Shown here: piece by piece, positions 25,840 to 33,651 of the stretch
Position numbering within the stretch: position 1 is the first letter of the stretch
Layout of the letters: each line of letters begins with the position of its first letter
Source: Paenalkalicoccus suaedae
Lineage (GTDB): Bacteria > Bacillota > Bacilli > Bacillales > Salisediminibacteriaceae
NCBI RefSeq assembly: GCF_006965545.2
Contig: NZ_CP041372.2
Location: 2,356,001 to 2,420,000 of the forward strand
Direction of reading: 5' to 3'
Length of the DNA stretch: 64,000 bases
Notes under the pieces: model-generated
Databases searched by the model: none
Told to the model about the DNA's origin: nothing
What the model saw: the letters and a program-made list of their open reading frames with translations, nothing else
Translations under genes and position numbers: made by a program

Positions 25840-26184
25840 TTAGCAACAAGAGACTCGTTGACCCTTACTTTCAAGCTCGTCTAGAAGAGGCTTAGGATTT
25901 GGCAACTCTTTTATTAAGCAGCTAATAAGACCATAATACTCAGAATCTACATTTAACGAATAGTATACCCATTGTCCATGTTTGCGCTCTTTGACGACAC
26001 CTTTATCTCGAAGTTTGCGTAAATGTTGACTAATAGACGGTTGACTCGATTGAAAAATATCAACAAACTCACATACACATATCTCGTCAATTGCTAAAAG
26101 CGATACCATTTGTAAACGTGTCTTATCTCCTAACAGTTTAAAGATCGATGCAGCATCATTAATGGAAATTTGTTCTTTAATCAT
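25840..26184 (-). CDS. arsR: ArsR-family metalloregulator
   Basis: The 114-residue winged-helix repressor carries the metal-binding motif Ile-Cys-Val-Cys-Glu-Phe in the helix before the recognition helix (Gln-Pro-Ser-Ile-Ser-Gln-His-Leu-Arg-Lys-Leu), as in arsenite sensors. It ends in a Cys-Cys pair that could add a metal ligand. It likely controls arsC just downstream. Its start overlaps the pcp stop by 4 bases, so it is translationally coupled to an unrelated peptidase gene. Confidence 0.93.
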   Translation of the reverse strand: MIKEQISINDAASIFKLLGDKTRLQMVSLLAIDEICVCEFVDIFQSSQPSISQHLRKLRDKGVVKERKHGQWVYYSLNVDSEYYGLISCLIKELPNPKPLLDELESKGQRVSCC

Positions 26185-26801
26185 GATAACTCCTCCTTTA
26201 ACACTTGTATAATTGTCTTTACTGCTTTGAGCTGAGTTTCTACATCCATTGAGGCTAGATGCGGTTTAGCTACTGTCATTGCAGGACTCGCCGGCACATG
26301 TATAAAGCCTGTAAAGCGACAAGTAGAGACATTTTTAGCATGAGCCAGCGCCTGGTACATCGTGGTATTACATATATACGTACCTGCCGTATTAGACACC
26401 TCTGAAGGGATGCCACCTTCTACTAGTCGTGAAACAATCGTTCGATACGGTAATGTAGTAAAAATAGCGTCAGGACCTTCAGGATCAATTTTACGATCAA
26501 CAGGAGCGTGACCATTATTATCAGAACGGTCCGCTGCAACATCTTGAATATTAATAGCAATTCTTTCAACGGAAATAGCAGATCTTCCTACAGCTACTCC
26601 TAAAGAAAGAACCGCATCAGGTTTCCATTCATCCATATTCTTTTTAAGAGCATCAAAGCAAGACTCATATACCACAGGCAGCACCAAACTTCGTATGTCG
26701 ACTCCTTCAAACCCTTCTTCTTTAATCTTAATTACAAGTTCTTCAGTAGGATTACGGTCGAGTTCTCCAAATGGTTCAAATCCAGTCAATAGTAGTTTCA
26801 C
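26181..26801 (-). CDS. pcp: Pyrrolidone-carboxylate peptidase
   Basis: The 206-residue C15 cysteine peptidase removes N-terminal pyroglutamate from peptides. It begins with Leu-Leu-Thr-Gly-Phe-Glu-Pro-Phe, and the catalytic Cys lies in Gly-Thr-Tyr-Ile-Cys-Asn near residue 144, with the His in Phe-Ile-His-Val-Pro near residue 166. Length is normal for the family (about 205-215). Being first in a pcp-arsR-arsC series is unusual and gives no functional hint. Confidence 0.94.
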   Translation of the reverse strand: MKLLLTGFEPFGELDRNPTEELVIKIKEEGFEGVDIRSLVLPVVYESCFDALKKNMDEWKPDAVLSLGVAVGRSAISVERIAINIQDVAADRSDNNGHAPVDRKIDPEGPDAIFTTLPYRTIVSRLVEGGIPSEVSNTAGTYICNTTMYQALAHAKNVSTCRFTGFIHVPASPAMTVAKPHLASMDVETQLKAVKTIIQVLKEELS

Positions 26802-26918
26802 AGTTCATCAACACTCCTTCTCTACTTCTCTATTGTCTCTTTTATCAGGATTTTTTTCAACTACTCTCCCCCTTCTATTTAGTGAAGATGTACTTATGTG
26901 GCGAAAGGGGGTGAGAAA

Positions 26919-27134
26919 ATGAACACACTACTTACTGAAACTAGATTAAACCTGACGTTCTTTAAAGGATTAGACGAGGATAATAAAGAAGTATTTGCTA
27001 CTCGTCAAATCCGAAATTTGCGTGAAGACGCTTCGTCCGAAGCGTTACATGCTGTTGCAACTGCTATGGCTTCACTTACACAAGACCAGCTAGTTAAAAT
27101 CGAACGAGCTAATACGTATGAAATTTTAGCATAA
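26919..27134 (+). CDS. DUF1659-family small protein
   Basis: A 71-residue protein of the DUF1659 family, which in Bacillaceae is typically encoded just before a DUF2922 protein, as here. The stretch Leu-Thr-Gln-Asp-Gln-Leu-Val-Lys-Ile near the C terminus fits. The ATG at 26919 follows an AAAGGGGGTGA site at ideal distance; the longer open frame begins 7 codons earlier without such a site. Function unknown. Confidence 0.85.
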   Translation: MNTLLTETRLNLTFFKGLDEDNKEVFATRQIRNLREDASSEALHAVATAMASLTQDQLVKIERANTYEILA

Positions 27135-27158
27135 TATTAATCATGAAGGAGAGCGATA

Positions 27159-27383
27159 ATGATGAGCAAACGACTCGAATTATTATTTACAAACGAGGGA
27201 GATCGATCAGTAACTATTGCAGTGGATGATCCTATTTATCCAGTTAATGATGAGCTAGTTAATCAAGTCATGGACACAATTCTTGCCGAGGATGCTTTCA
27301 CATCGAACTTTGGTCATCTCGTTTCAAAACGCGGTGCACGTATTGTAGAAAGAACAGTCGAGCCAATTACTATTTCTATGTAA
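27159..27383 (+). CDS. DUF2922-family small protein
   Basis: A 74-residue protein that begins Lys-Arg-Leu-Glu-Leu-Leu-Phe-Thr-Asn-Glu-Gly and ends Val-Glu-Arg-Thr-Val-Glu-Pro-Ile-Thr-Ile-Ser-Met, like DUF2922 members. An AAGGAG site lies upstream. It is 24 bases after the DUF1659 gene and 66 bases before a YvrJ gene, a conserved trio in Bacillaceae of unknown function. Confidence 0.85.
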   Translation: MMSKRLELLFTNEGDRSVTIAVDDPIYPVNDELVNQVMDTILAEDAFTSNFGHLVSKRGARIVERTVEPITISM

Positions 27384-27391
27384 ATCTAACA

Positions 27392-27424
27392 AGAACGCGC
27401 TGTGAGTAATTCACAGCGCGTTCT
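27392..27424 (+). repeat. Intercistronic perfect hairpin
   Basis: A 14-bp perfect stem (AGAACGCGCTGTGA and its complement) with a 5-base loop lies between the DUF2922 and YvrJ genes. No T tract follows, so it is not a standard terminator; it may act in mRNA stability or differential expression. Confidence 0.75.
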
Positions 27425-27449
27425 GTACTAGTTAAGGAGGCGATAAAGA

Positions 27450-27605
27450 ATGGAAATAGACGTATTCATGCAGCTATGGAGTGAGTTCGGCTTTCCGATG
27501 ACTGTTACCTTATACCTTTTGTATCGGATTGAGAAAAAACTTGATACTGTTAACTCTTCTATTCAAAGATTAAATATTCCTCTACAAAAACGTCATGTAT
27601 CATAA
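27450..27605 (+). CDS. YvrJ-family small protein
   Basis: A 51-residue protein not long enough for common gene callers. It has a hydrophobic segment (residues 13-25) followed by Arg-Ile-Glu-Lys-Lys-Leu and a short amphipathic tail, matching YvrJ family members. A perfect TAAGGAGG site precedes the ATG. A strong terminator follows immediately. Confidence 0.85.
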   Translation: MEIDVFMQLWSEFGFPMTVTLYLLYRIEKKLDTVNSSIQRLNIPLQKRHVS

Positions 27606-27638
27606 AAAAAGAACGGCTTAAAAAGCCGTTCTTTTTTT
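27605..27638. terminator. Bidirectional terminator
   Basis: GAACGGCTT and AAGCCGTTC make the stem, flanked by A and T runs. It serves the YvrJ gene and the convergent lipoprotein gene. Confidence 0.93.
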
Positions 27639-28275
27639 ATCGCGTATAGCGCACTGATGACACTGCCCAAGTATCTTCATCACTTTGAGCAAGCTTAATT
27701 TCAACTGTACTAGTTAAATCAAACGAGTCTTCATCCGTTAAATAAAATTCATACTCAACTGTATACTCGCCTTCCTCTAAAGTAGCAAGTCGTTGTTGAA
27801 CCATATAGGTTGGATGCATTTGTAAAAAATGAAAGGATTGAGTTAATCCTTCTGATTCTTCAAATGTGAGAATATTTTTCTCTCTATCAATTTCAAAATG
27901 ATCTTGAGTGAGAGTCTCTAATGCAAGGTGATCCTCTTCATGCATGGCCTTGAGGAAAGAGAGTGTTTGACGATCTAAACGAGCCTTTTGAGCCATCTCA
28001 CTTTCGAAAGAAGCTTCGAGCTCAATAGCCTGCTGCTTATATGTGAGTATATTATCTTTTAATAGTTGATTCTCCTCTTCAACCTCTTTCATTTCTATGA
28101 GTAACGCCTCTTTTTCTTTTAACTCCCGCTCAAGAGATTCAGTAAGACGATCGTTGGTCGCAATTAAAGACGCCATATCCTCTTCCTGCTGAGATACCCC
28201 ATCAGAACTATCGTTCGAACAAGCAGTCATTATGAGAAGTAGTAATATCCAGAGGTAGCTTGCGTGTATCTTCAT
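27637..28275 (-). CDS. Coiled-coil lipoprotein of unknown function
   Basis: The 212-residue protein has a signal peptide with lipobox Met-Thr-Ala-Cys (Cys about residue 19), an acidic linker, a heptad-rich coiled coil (about residues 35-105) and a C-terminal domain of about 90 residues. That last part looks like a small alpha/beta fold but I cannot name it. It is probably exposed outside the membrane. An AAAGGAGT site precedes the ATG. Confidence 0.75.
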   Translation of the reverse strand: MKIHASYLWILLLLIMTACSNDSSDGVSQQEEDMASLIATNDRLTESLERELKEKEALLIEMKEVEEENQLLKDNILTYKQQAIELEASFESEMAQKARLDRQTLSFLKAMHEEDHLALETLTQDHFEIDREKNILTFEESEGLTQSFHFLQMHPTYMVQQRLATLEEGEYTVEYEFYLTDEDSFDLTSTVEIKLAQSDEDTWAVSSVRYTR

Positions 28276-28394
28276 AAGTTAACTCCTTTTCTTGCCCTTT
28301 TGTAAAAATTGTAAACCATCTATTACCTCTGTTAACTATACACGCTTCTTCTAAGAATAACCACCCTATTTGTACGAGCTTGTTCGACACGCCT

Positions 28395-28637
28395 TTACCA
28401 GAAGAATGCTGCGCCTAACGCAAAGCCACCAATCGCAGCAAGGGCAACGGGAATAACTGGTGATTGATAGCCATAATAATTTGGATTATAGCCATATCTA
28501 TTCCCTTGCTGAATATACACATTATGCTGGTCTACATTGACGATTTTACCTGAAAACGTATTACCTTGAATATCAGTGATATTTGCATGTCTTCCATGAT
28601 TCTGACAACATAGCGAATAATAGTAGTCTCGATTCAT
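28395..28637 (-). CDS. Small Tyr/Asn-rich protein with C-terminal membrane segment
   Basis: The 80-residue protein has an N-terminal part rich in Tyr, Cys, His and Asn, a central Gly-Arg/Asn-Ile-Thr-Asp-Ile-Gln-Gly segment, a Gly-Tyr-Asn-Pro-Asn-Tyr-Tyr repeat and a hydrophobic C terminus (residues 62-80). A strong AGGAGG site precedes the ATG. I do not recognise the family. Similar small Bacillaceae proteins with this plan are often hypothetical. Confidence 0.6.
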   Translation of the reverse strand: MNRDYYYSLCCQNHGRHANITDIQGNTFSGKIVNVDQHNVYIQQGNRYGYNPNYYGYQSPVIPVALAAIGGFALGAAFFW

Positions 28638-28877
28638 TTTTTCTAACCTCCTTTATACTACCTTATGGAAGATGTAAAGACATGCTTGTATACCTATCTC
28701 GATTAACTAGTATCTTCTTACATGAAAAATAAATAGAGACTATTCCAGAAAGGATAAAACCGTTTCCTGAATGAATGAGCGAGCTCACGAATATTCCGCT
28801 TATTATTCGATTAATTTGTGACTGGCTTGTTCGTTCGGTCGAATCATATCTAGGGATCGCTCCTCCCTTTCACCCTT
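28638..28877. other. Intergenic region before array B
   Basis: AT-rich stretch without a supported gene; it contains the promoter area of the small protein gene on the minus strand. Confidence 0.5.
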
Positions 28878-28901
28878 CGCATGCTTTTATTTTATTTGCT
28901 T

Positions 28902-29080
28902 TGCGTCAAAGTGCTGTGTGTATTATGCATCAAACGAGGGGGCTGTTGCTTCACACCGGCCTTCTTCATATGCGTCAAGCATATTCCTCTGCATCAAATC
29001 CAAGGCTGTTTGCGTCCTTAAGGCCCTCTTATGGGTCAAACACATCTTTCTTGGCATCACGTTGCCTTTCATTTGAGTCC
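28902..29080. repeat. 21-bp-period array B (conserved word TGCRTCA)
   Basis: Copies of TGCGTCA, TGCATCA or close variants occur at about 28902, 28926, 28947, 28971, 28990, 29011, 29032, 29053 and 29074, so most spacings are 21 with a few of 19 or 24. The 14 bp between the words is not conserved. An open frame of 110 codons over it is an artefact of the periodicity. Confidence 0.8.
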
Positions 29081-29195
29081 ATTAGCTCGATTTTTATTAG
29101 TTGCTAATTGAACCAACTGTTAGTAAACAAACTAAAACTCTACCCATAACGCAGGACTATTCACAGACATAAAGATTATAGACTTGCTTCAACAA

Positions 29196-29230
29196 TAAAA
29201 AAGCAGGTGCTGTAAAAAGACACCTGCTCA
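29196..29230 (-). terminator. Rho-independent terminator after RND exporter gene
   Basis: AGCAGGTG and CACCTGCT make an 8-bp stem followed by six T on the minus strand. Confidence 0.92.
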
Positions 29231-29236
29231 CAAAAA

Positions 29237-32200
29237 CTATTTTTTAGAATTTCTCTTCACTATTTCTTCAAGTAATCCTAAAAGCTCTTCTTTAGACATG
29301 TTAGATGCCGTATCGGAGTGCTTCTTTCCAGTTTGATCATACTCTTTTTGTTCTTGATCATCGTAGATACTTCCTTCATAAGGAATATCTTCGACGTCTT
29401 TCGGCATAGATTCCTCAAAGCTCTCGTCTGGAACTTCTGACGAGTCTTTATAGTACTCTTCCGTACTTGTTGCTGTTTCGATAAAGTGACGTTTTTCTTC
29501 CTGCTCTTTTGACGTACGCTCTTCTAATAAGTACGCCGGAACAATTTGTCCATCTGGTGTCACATATTTTTTATTCAAGTTACGTGTGTCTCGGTCAAAG
29601 AAGCTATACACAACTGGAATTAAAAATAGTGTTAAGAAGGTTGCACTGATCATACCGCCAATAACGGTTATAGCTAGAGGCTGCTGTATTTCAGATCCTT
29701 CTCCAATTCCAAGAGCTAATGGTACGAGAGCCAAAATAGTTGTAGATGCTGTCATAAATATTGGACGAGCACGATCTTTTACTCCCTCAATGATTGCATC
29801 ATAACTCTTTAAACCACTCTCTTTACGCTTATTAATGTAATCCACGAGAACAATAGCGTTATTTACTACAATCCCCACCAGTACAATGAAGCCTATAAAG
29901 GCCGTCACACTAATCGGTGTTTGCGTAACTGTCAAACCAATTGTTACACCAATGATAACAAGAGGTACTGTAAACATAATGACAAATGGATACTTAAGTG
30001 ACTCAAACTGTGCTGCTAATACGAAGTAGACAAACACAACTGCCAATATAAGAGCTAGTGTAAGATCTCCAATAGCATCGTTTAAAAGCTGTTGATCTCC
30101 TGTTAGAGATACTGTCGCTTCATCTGGAACGTCGACGCGATCAATGGCATCTGTAACAAGTGTGTCGATTTCTCCTAGGTTAAAATCTGAGCGATACGTG
30201 AGAGAAAATTGGATCGACTCTTCTTGGTTGATTCGATTGATTGTTTCAGGACTAGTGCCCTCTTCTAAAGTAGCAACATCCGAAAGTGGAATAAACGTTC
30301 CATCTCCTGCTCGAATGAGCAACTCTTCAAGCGCAGTAGAAGTATCAATAAACTCATCTTGGTAGCGAACATTTACTTCATAAATGTCGTTTTCCTCTGT
30401 CACCACTTGAGTGGCAAGCGCCCCTCTTGTCTTCGTATCAACAGAGTCTGCAATTTGAGCTGGAGTGAGACCAACATCACGAGCCGCTTCACTATCTACT
30501 AAAATCTGCAGTTCTGGAATTGTTTCTTCAAACGAGTTTGATACTTCCGTAAACTCATTCATTGAATCAAATTCTGCAAGTAGTTCATCAGCTGTCTCTT
30601 GCAGTCTTACTGGGTTAGGGTCACTTAAATCAAAGCTATACGTATTAGGCTCCCCACCAAAGGATGCATCAATGGAAATACTTACGTCAGCATCTGGTGC
30701 TGCTCTCTCAGCATCACGTCTAATCGTCTCTGCAAAATCAGCAGTAGAGGCATTTCGTTCTGAAACAGGAACTAATGTAACATAAATGACTGCTTCATTA
30801 CCGACCGAATTCTGTCCCATTGGACCATCTTGTCCACTTGAACCAGTAACACTTGTATAATTATCAATTTCCGCTCGTCCATCTAAAATCTCTTCAATTT
30901 CCTGAACATCTGTAAATGTATCGTCTAATGGCGTACCTGTCTCGTTCTCTACGTTAATCGTAAAGAAGCTTTCGTCAGAGGCAGGTAGGAACTCTGTACC
31001 GACCGTCGTAATTCCAACTCCACCAGCTATTAATAGACCTAGTGTAGTTAAGAAAATGACAATACGATTCTTTAACGACCATCTAGTAGAACGGTCAAAG
31101 AAACGAATAAAGGAAGAGTCTCTCCGCTTAGCTTCTTCGTTCTCTTTAGGTCGCTTCAGCCATCTGCTTGCGATCATCGGTACAACTGTTAAAGCTACTA
31201 ATAAAGAAGCTAATAAACTAAATGCAACGGTTAAAGCAAATTCTCTAAAGAGGTTACCGACGATCCCGCTTATGAATACAACCGGTAAAAATACAGATAC
31301 CGTGGTTAATGTACTCGCAGTAATCGCACCAGCAACTTCTTTGGCTCCATCTGCCGCTGCTTCTTTTGGTGATTTTTTCATAGCCAAGTGTCTATATATA
31401 TTTTCGATAACTACGATGGAGTTATCAACAAGCATCCCGATCCCGAGCGCTAGTCCACCGAGAGTCATGATATTAAGGGAGAAGTTTGTAAAGAATAACA
31501 AAACAAACGTCACAATGACACTAAACGGTATGGCAATACCTATTAATAAAGGAGTTTTAAAGCTTCTTAAGAAAAGGAATAGCACGGCCATCGCGATTAG
31601 TCCCCCACCTACTAATGCTAGGGAAACATTTTGAATCGCTGAATCGATAAATTCGCCTTGATTAAACAATACAGCAGAATCGATCGAGCTATAGGTGGAC
31701 TCTTCAAGGAGCTCATCTAATTCCGCGATGAAATCTCTCGATACTTGAGCAGTATTTGCATCCGCCTGTTGTTGTACGCTAAGTAAAATCGCATCGTCTT
31801 GATTCGTTCTGGTGATAACATCTGATGGCTCAGGTCCGATCGCAACATCAGCTACGTCATCAATGGTAGTCGTTTCTCCAGTCTCTGGGTCACTGGCTAG
31901 AACGATCGTTTGTATGTCTTCTACACTAACCATATCAAAAAGAACTCGCGTGCTAATCTCACGATTGTTCTCGTCAGAAACAACTCCTCCTGGAGCAGTG
32001 ACATTATTAGCTTGGATGGCTTGGACAATATCTGCTTGATCTAGTCCATTCTCTTCAAGTAACTCTTGATTGAGTGATACTTCAATCTCATCAACAGCAT
32101 CTCCTAGAAGATCAATACTTGCTACCCCATCGATTCGGAGTAGTTGTTGCTCCATCTGTTGTACGAGATTATCTAAGTTCGTATCATCTAACGTTGATAG

Positions 32201-32620
32201 AGATAGTTGAATAATTGGGAATTGCGATGGATCAAACTTCAAAAACTGTGGCGTACCCGCTCCCTGAGCAAGGGGTGTTTGATTCATTGCAGTGATAATA
32301 TCGTTCTCCACATCATCAATGGAGGTCGTCCATGAGAACTCCAGAATGGTAAGTGAAGAACCCTCCATAGAGATGGTGCTAATATTGTTTAGACCAGATA
32401 TCGTAGAAAGGCTATTCTCCATCGGTCTAGACACTCCGTCAACGACTTCTTGAGGTGAGGCATTATCGTAGCTTGTGACTACCGCAGCAATTGGTGCATC
32501 GATATCCGGAATAAGTTTGAGTGGTATATTGGTGAGCGAGACCACTCCTAAAAGTAAAAATAGCGCCATCGTTACTAATGTAAAAATTGGCCGTTTAATC
32601 GAAAAGTTAGTTAGATTCAT
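29237..32620 (-). CDS. RND-family efflux permease (SwrC/AcrB-like)
   Basis: The 1127-residue protein has twelve predicted membrane helices in the RND arrangement: one near the N terminus, a group around residues 335-545, and another around 860-1025, separated by two large extracellular domains. The start Asn-Phe-Ser-Ile-Lys-Arg-Pro-Ile-Phe is typical of HAE-type members, and Gly-Leu/Ile-Val-Asp-Asn segments in helix 4 (Gly-Met-Leu-Val-Asp-Asn-Ser-Ile-Val) supply the proton-relay aspartate. The acidic C-terminal tail of about 90 residues is longer than in SwrC. It probably exports lipophilic compounds, possibly surfactants. It overlaps the marR gene by 14 bases. Confidence 0.93.
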   Translation of the reverse strand: MNLTNFSIKRPIFTLVTMALFLLLGVVSLTNIPLKLIPDIDAPIAAVVTSYDNASPQEVVDGVSRPMENSLSTISGLNNISTISMEGSSLTILEFSWTTSIDDVENDIITAMNQTPLAQGAGTPQFLKFDPSQFPIIQLSLSTLDDTNLDNLVQQMEQQLLRIDGVASIDLLGDAVDEIEVSLNQELLEENGLDQADIVQAIQANNVTAPGGVVSDENNREISTRVLFDMVSVEDIQTIVLASDPETGETTTIDDVADVAIGPEPSDVITRTNQDDAILLSVQQQADANTAQVSRDFIAELDELLEESTYSSIDSAVLFNQGEFIDSAIQNVSLALVGGGLIAMAVLFLFLRSFKTPLLIGIAIPFSVIVTFVLLFFTNFSLNIMTLGGLALGIGMLVDNSIVVIENIYRHLAMKKSPKEAAADGAKEVAGAITASTLTTVSVFLPVVFISGIVGNLFREFALTVAFSLLASLLVALTVVPMIASRWLKRPKENEEAKRRDSSFIRFFDRSTRWSLKNRIVIFLTTLGLLIAGGVGITTVGTEFLPASDESFFTINVENETGTPLDDTFTDVQEIEEILDGRAEIDNYTSVTGSSGQDGPMGQNSVGNEAVIYVTLVPVSERNASTADFAETIRRDAERAAPDADVSISIDASFGGEPNTYSFDLSDPNPVRLQETADELLAEFDSMNEFTEVSNSFEETIPELQILVDSEAARDVGLTPAQIADSVDTKTRGALATQVVTEENDIYEVNVRYQDEFIDTSTALEELLIRAGDGTFIPLSDVATLEEGTSPETINRINQEESIQFSLTYRSDFNLGEIDTLVTDAIDRVDVPDEATVSLTGDQQLLNDAIGDLTLALILAVVFVYFVLAAQFESLKYPFVIMFTVPLVIIGVTIGLTVTQTPISVTAFIGFIVLVGIVVNNAIVLVDYINKRKESGLKSYDAIIEGVKDRARPIFMTASTTILALVPLALGIGEGSEIQQPLAITVIGGMISATFLTLFLIPVVYSFFDRDTRNLNKKYVTPDGQIVPAYLLEERTSKEQEEKRHFIETATSTEEYYKDSSEVPDESFEESMPKDVEDIPYEGSIYDDQEQKEYDQTGKKHSDTASNMSKEELLGLLEEIVKRNSKK

Positions 32621-33068
32621 GACGGTCTCCCTCCTCCTGATGGTTCAAAATAATGGTGCGAAGTTTTTCTAATGCTTCGCATATGGATGTTATATCTTGG
32701 TTTGGTAGCTTTGCGAAATAGTCGGAGAAGATCGTTTGTCTTCGCTCAAGCATCCTAGATATAGTCGATACTCCCTCCTCGTCAAGAGTTAAAATTGTAT
32801 TACGACGATTTTGAGGATCAACTTCACGTTTAAGTAAACCTTGTTGCTCTAGTTTTGCAGCCATTTGGCTTACTGCACTTGCTGATAAGTTCATGTAGTG
32901 TGCTAATTCCTTCACATGTTTAAGATCTTTTGCATGTAACAAATAAAGCAGTAGCTGTTGATTAGGCGACAAATTATTTTCTGGTTGATGTCCAAATCGA
33001 TGTGTTAACGTAAGACTAATGTCGATGATCTGCTGCTGTATTTGCTCCAACTGGTCCTCTTTTTTCAT
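32607..33068 (-). CDS. MarR-family transcriptional regulator
   Basis: The 153-residue protein is a winged-helix MarR dimer: the recognition helix region has Leu-Ser-Ala-Ser-Ala-Val-Ser-Gln-Met-Ala-Ala-Lys-Leu-Glu and the wing has Arg-Glu-Val-Asp-Pro-Gln-Asn-Arg-Arg. Its 3' end overlaps the RND start, so it almost surely controls that exporter. A perfect inverted repeat between its promoter and the start codon is a likely self-operator. Confidence 0.93.
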   Translation of the reverse strand: MKKEDQLEQIQQQIIDISLTLTHRFGHQPENNLSPNQQLLLYLLHAKDLKHVKELAHYMNLSASAVSQMAAKLEQQGLLKREVDPQNRRNTILTLDEEGVSTISRMLERRQTIFSDYFAKLPNQDITSICEALEKLRTIILNHQEEGDRHESN

Positions 33069-33088
33069 TCTTCACCTCATTGATCATT

Positions 33089-33144
33089 TAGTTTTTAAAC
33101 TATTAACTTTCTTAACTATATTCGTTTTGTGACAGTATAGTCAA
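33089..33144 (-). promoter_or_regulatory. Promoter and operator of the MarR-RND operon
   Basis: On the minus strand TTGACT (33139-33144) and TATAGT (33115-33120) are 18 bases apart. Just downstream, at 33089-33102, TAGTTT and AAACTA form an inverted repeat around TT, as expected for a MarR operator. Bound MarR would block its own transcription. Confidence 0.7.
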
Positions 33145-33205
33145 AAATTAAGAAGCTTGAAACGAATCTTTTTTTCTCCTTGTCAATATTTGTTCACAAT
33201 TAATT

Positions 33206-33242
33206 ATAAAAGAGCACTGTGAGAAGTTCACAGTGCTCTTTC
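33206..33242 (-). terminator. Terminator after the small membrane protein gene
   Basis: AGAGCACTGTGA and TCACAGTGCTCT make a perfect 12-bp stem followed by TTTT on the minus strand. Confidence 0.88.
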
Positions 33243-33276
33243 GCAATACGTTAACAGGATATTAAATCTGTAATCA

Positions 33277-33540
33277 TTAGAGAAGTACAACTGCTAAAAT
33301 GAGAGATGCTACTCCTCCTACAAGCAGTTGAATAGATGCAAGATTCGGCTTTTTTTCGACTGTTCGGATGATAAAAAAGTAAATTCCAAGCATGACAGCC
33401 ATAAATAAAATACCTTCTACCATTGAATTGATCAGCGTGTAATTAGTTTGTTGTACGTAGACCGGATAATTAACAAGAATGGAGATGGACCACCCAATAA
33501 ATATACTTAGTCCAATCCAAAAAATTAATCGTTTCATCAT
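33277..33540 (-). CDS. Small membrane protein of unknown function
   Basis: An 87-residue protein with three hydrophobic segments (about residues 5-23, 38-58 and 68-87). It has a Lys-Arg start and Arg-Thr-Val-Glu-Lys-Lys loop, suggesting cytosolic loops. A TAGGAGGC-like site sits before the ATG. Family not recognised. Confidence 0.65.
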   Translation of the reverse strand: MMKRLIFWIGLSIFIGWSISILVNYPVYVQQTNYTLINSMVEGILFMAVMLGIYFFIIRTVEKKPNLASIQLLVGGVASLILAVVLL

Positions 33541-33651
33541 AGCCTCCTGTAAATAATTTCAGCTTCAACGTTAGATGCTTTTAAAGCGAGATAACGTGTT
33601 TTGATCATATCGAAGTATATCCTGAATGTAAAGTATTGCTATGTAGACTAG

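Noticed and set aside
28775-29107. 110-codon plus-strand frame in the gap before the RND gene
   Set aside because: It covers array B, has no ribosome binding site, and its periodicity comes from the 21-bp repeat.
31056-31634. Long plus-strand frame opposite the RND gene (192 codons)
   Set aside because: It is antisense to a strongly conserved gene; its composition reflects the opposite strand.
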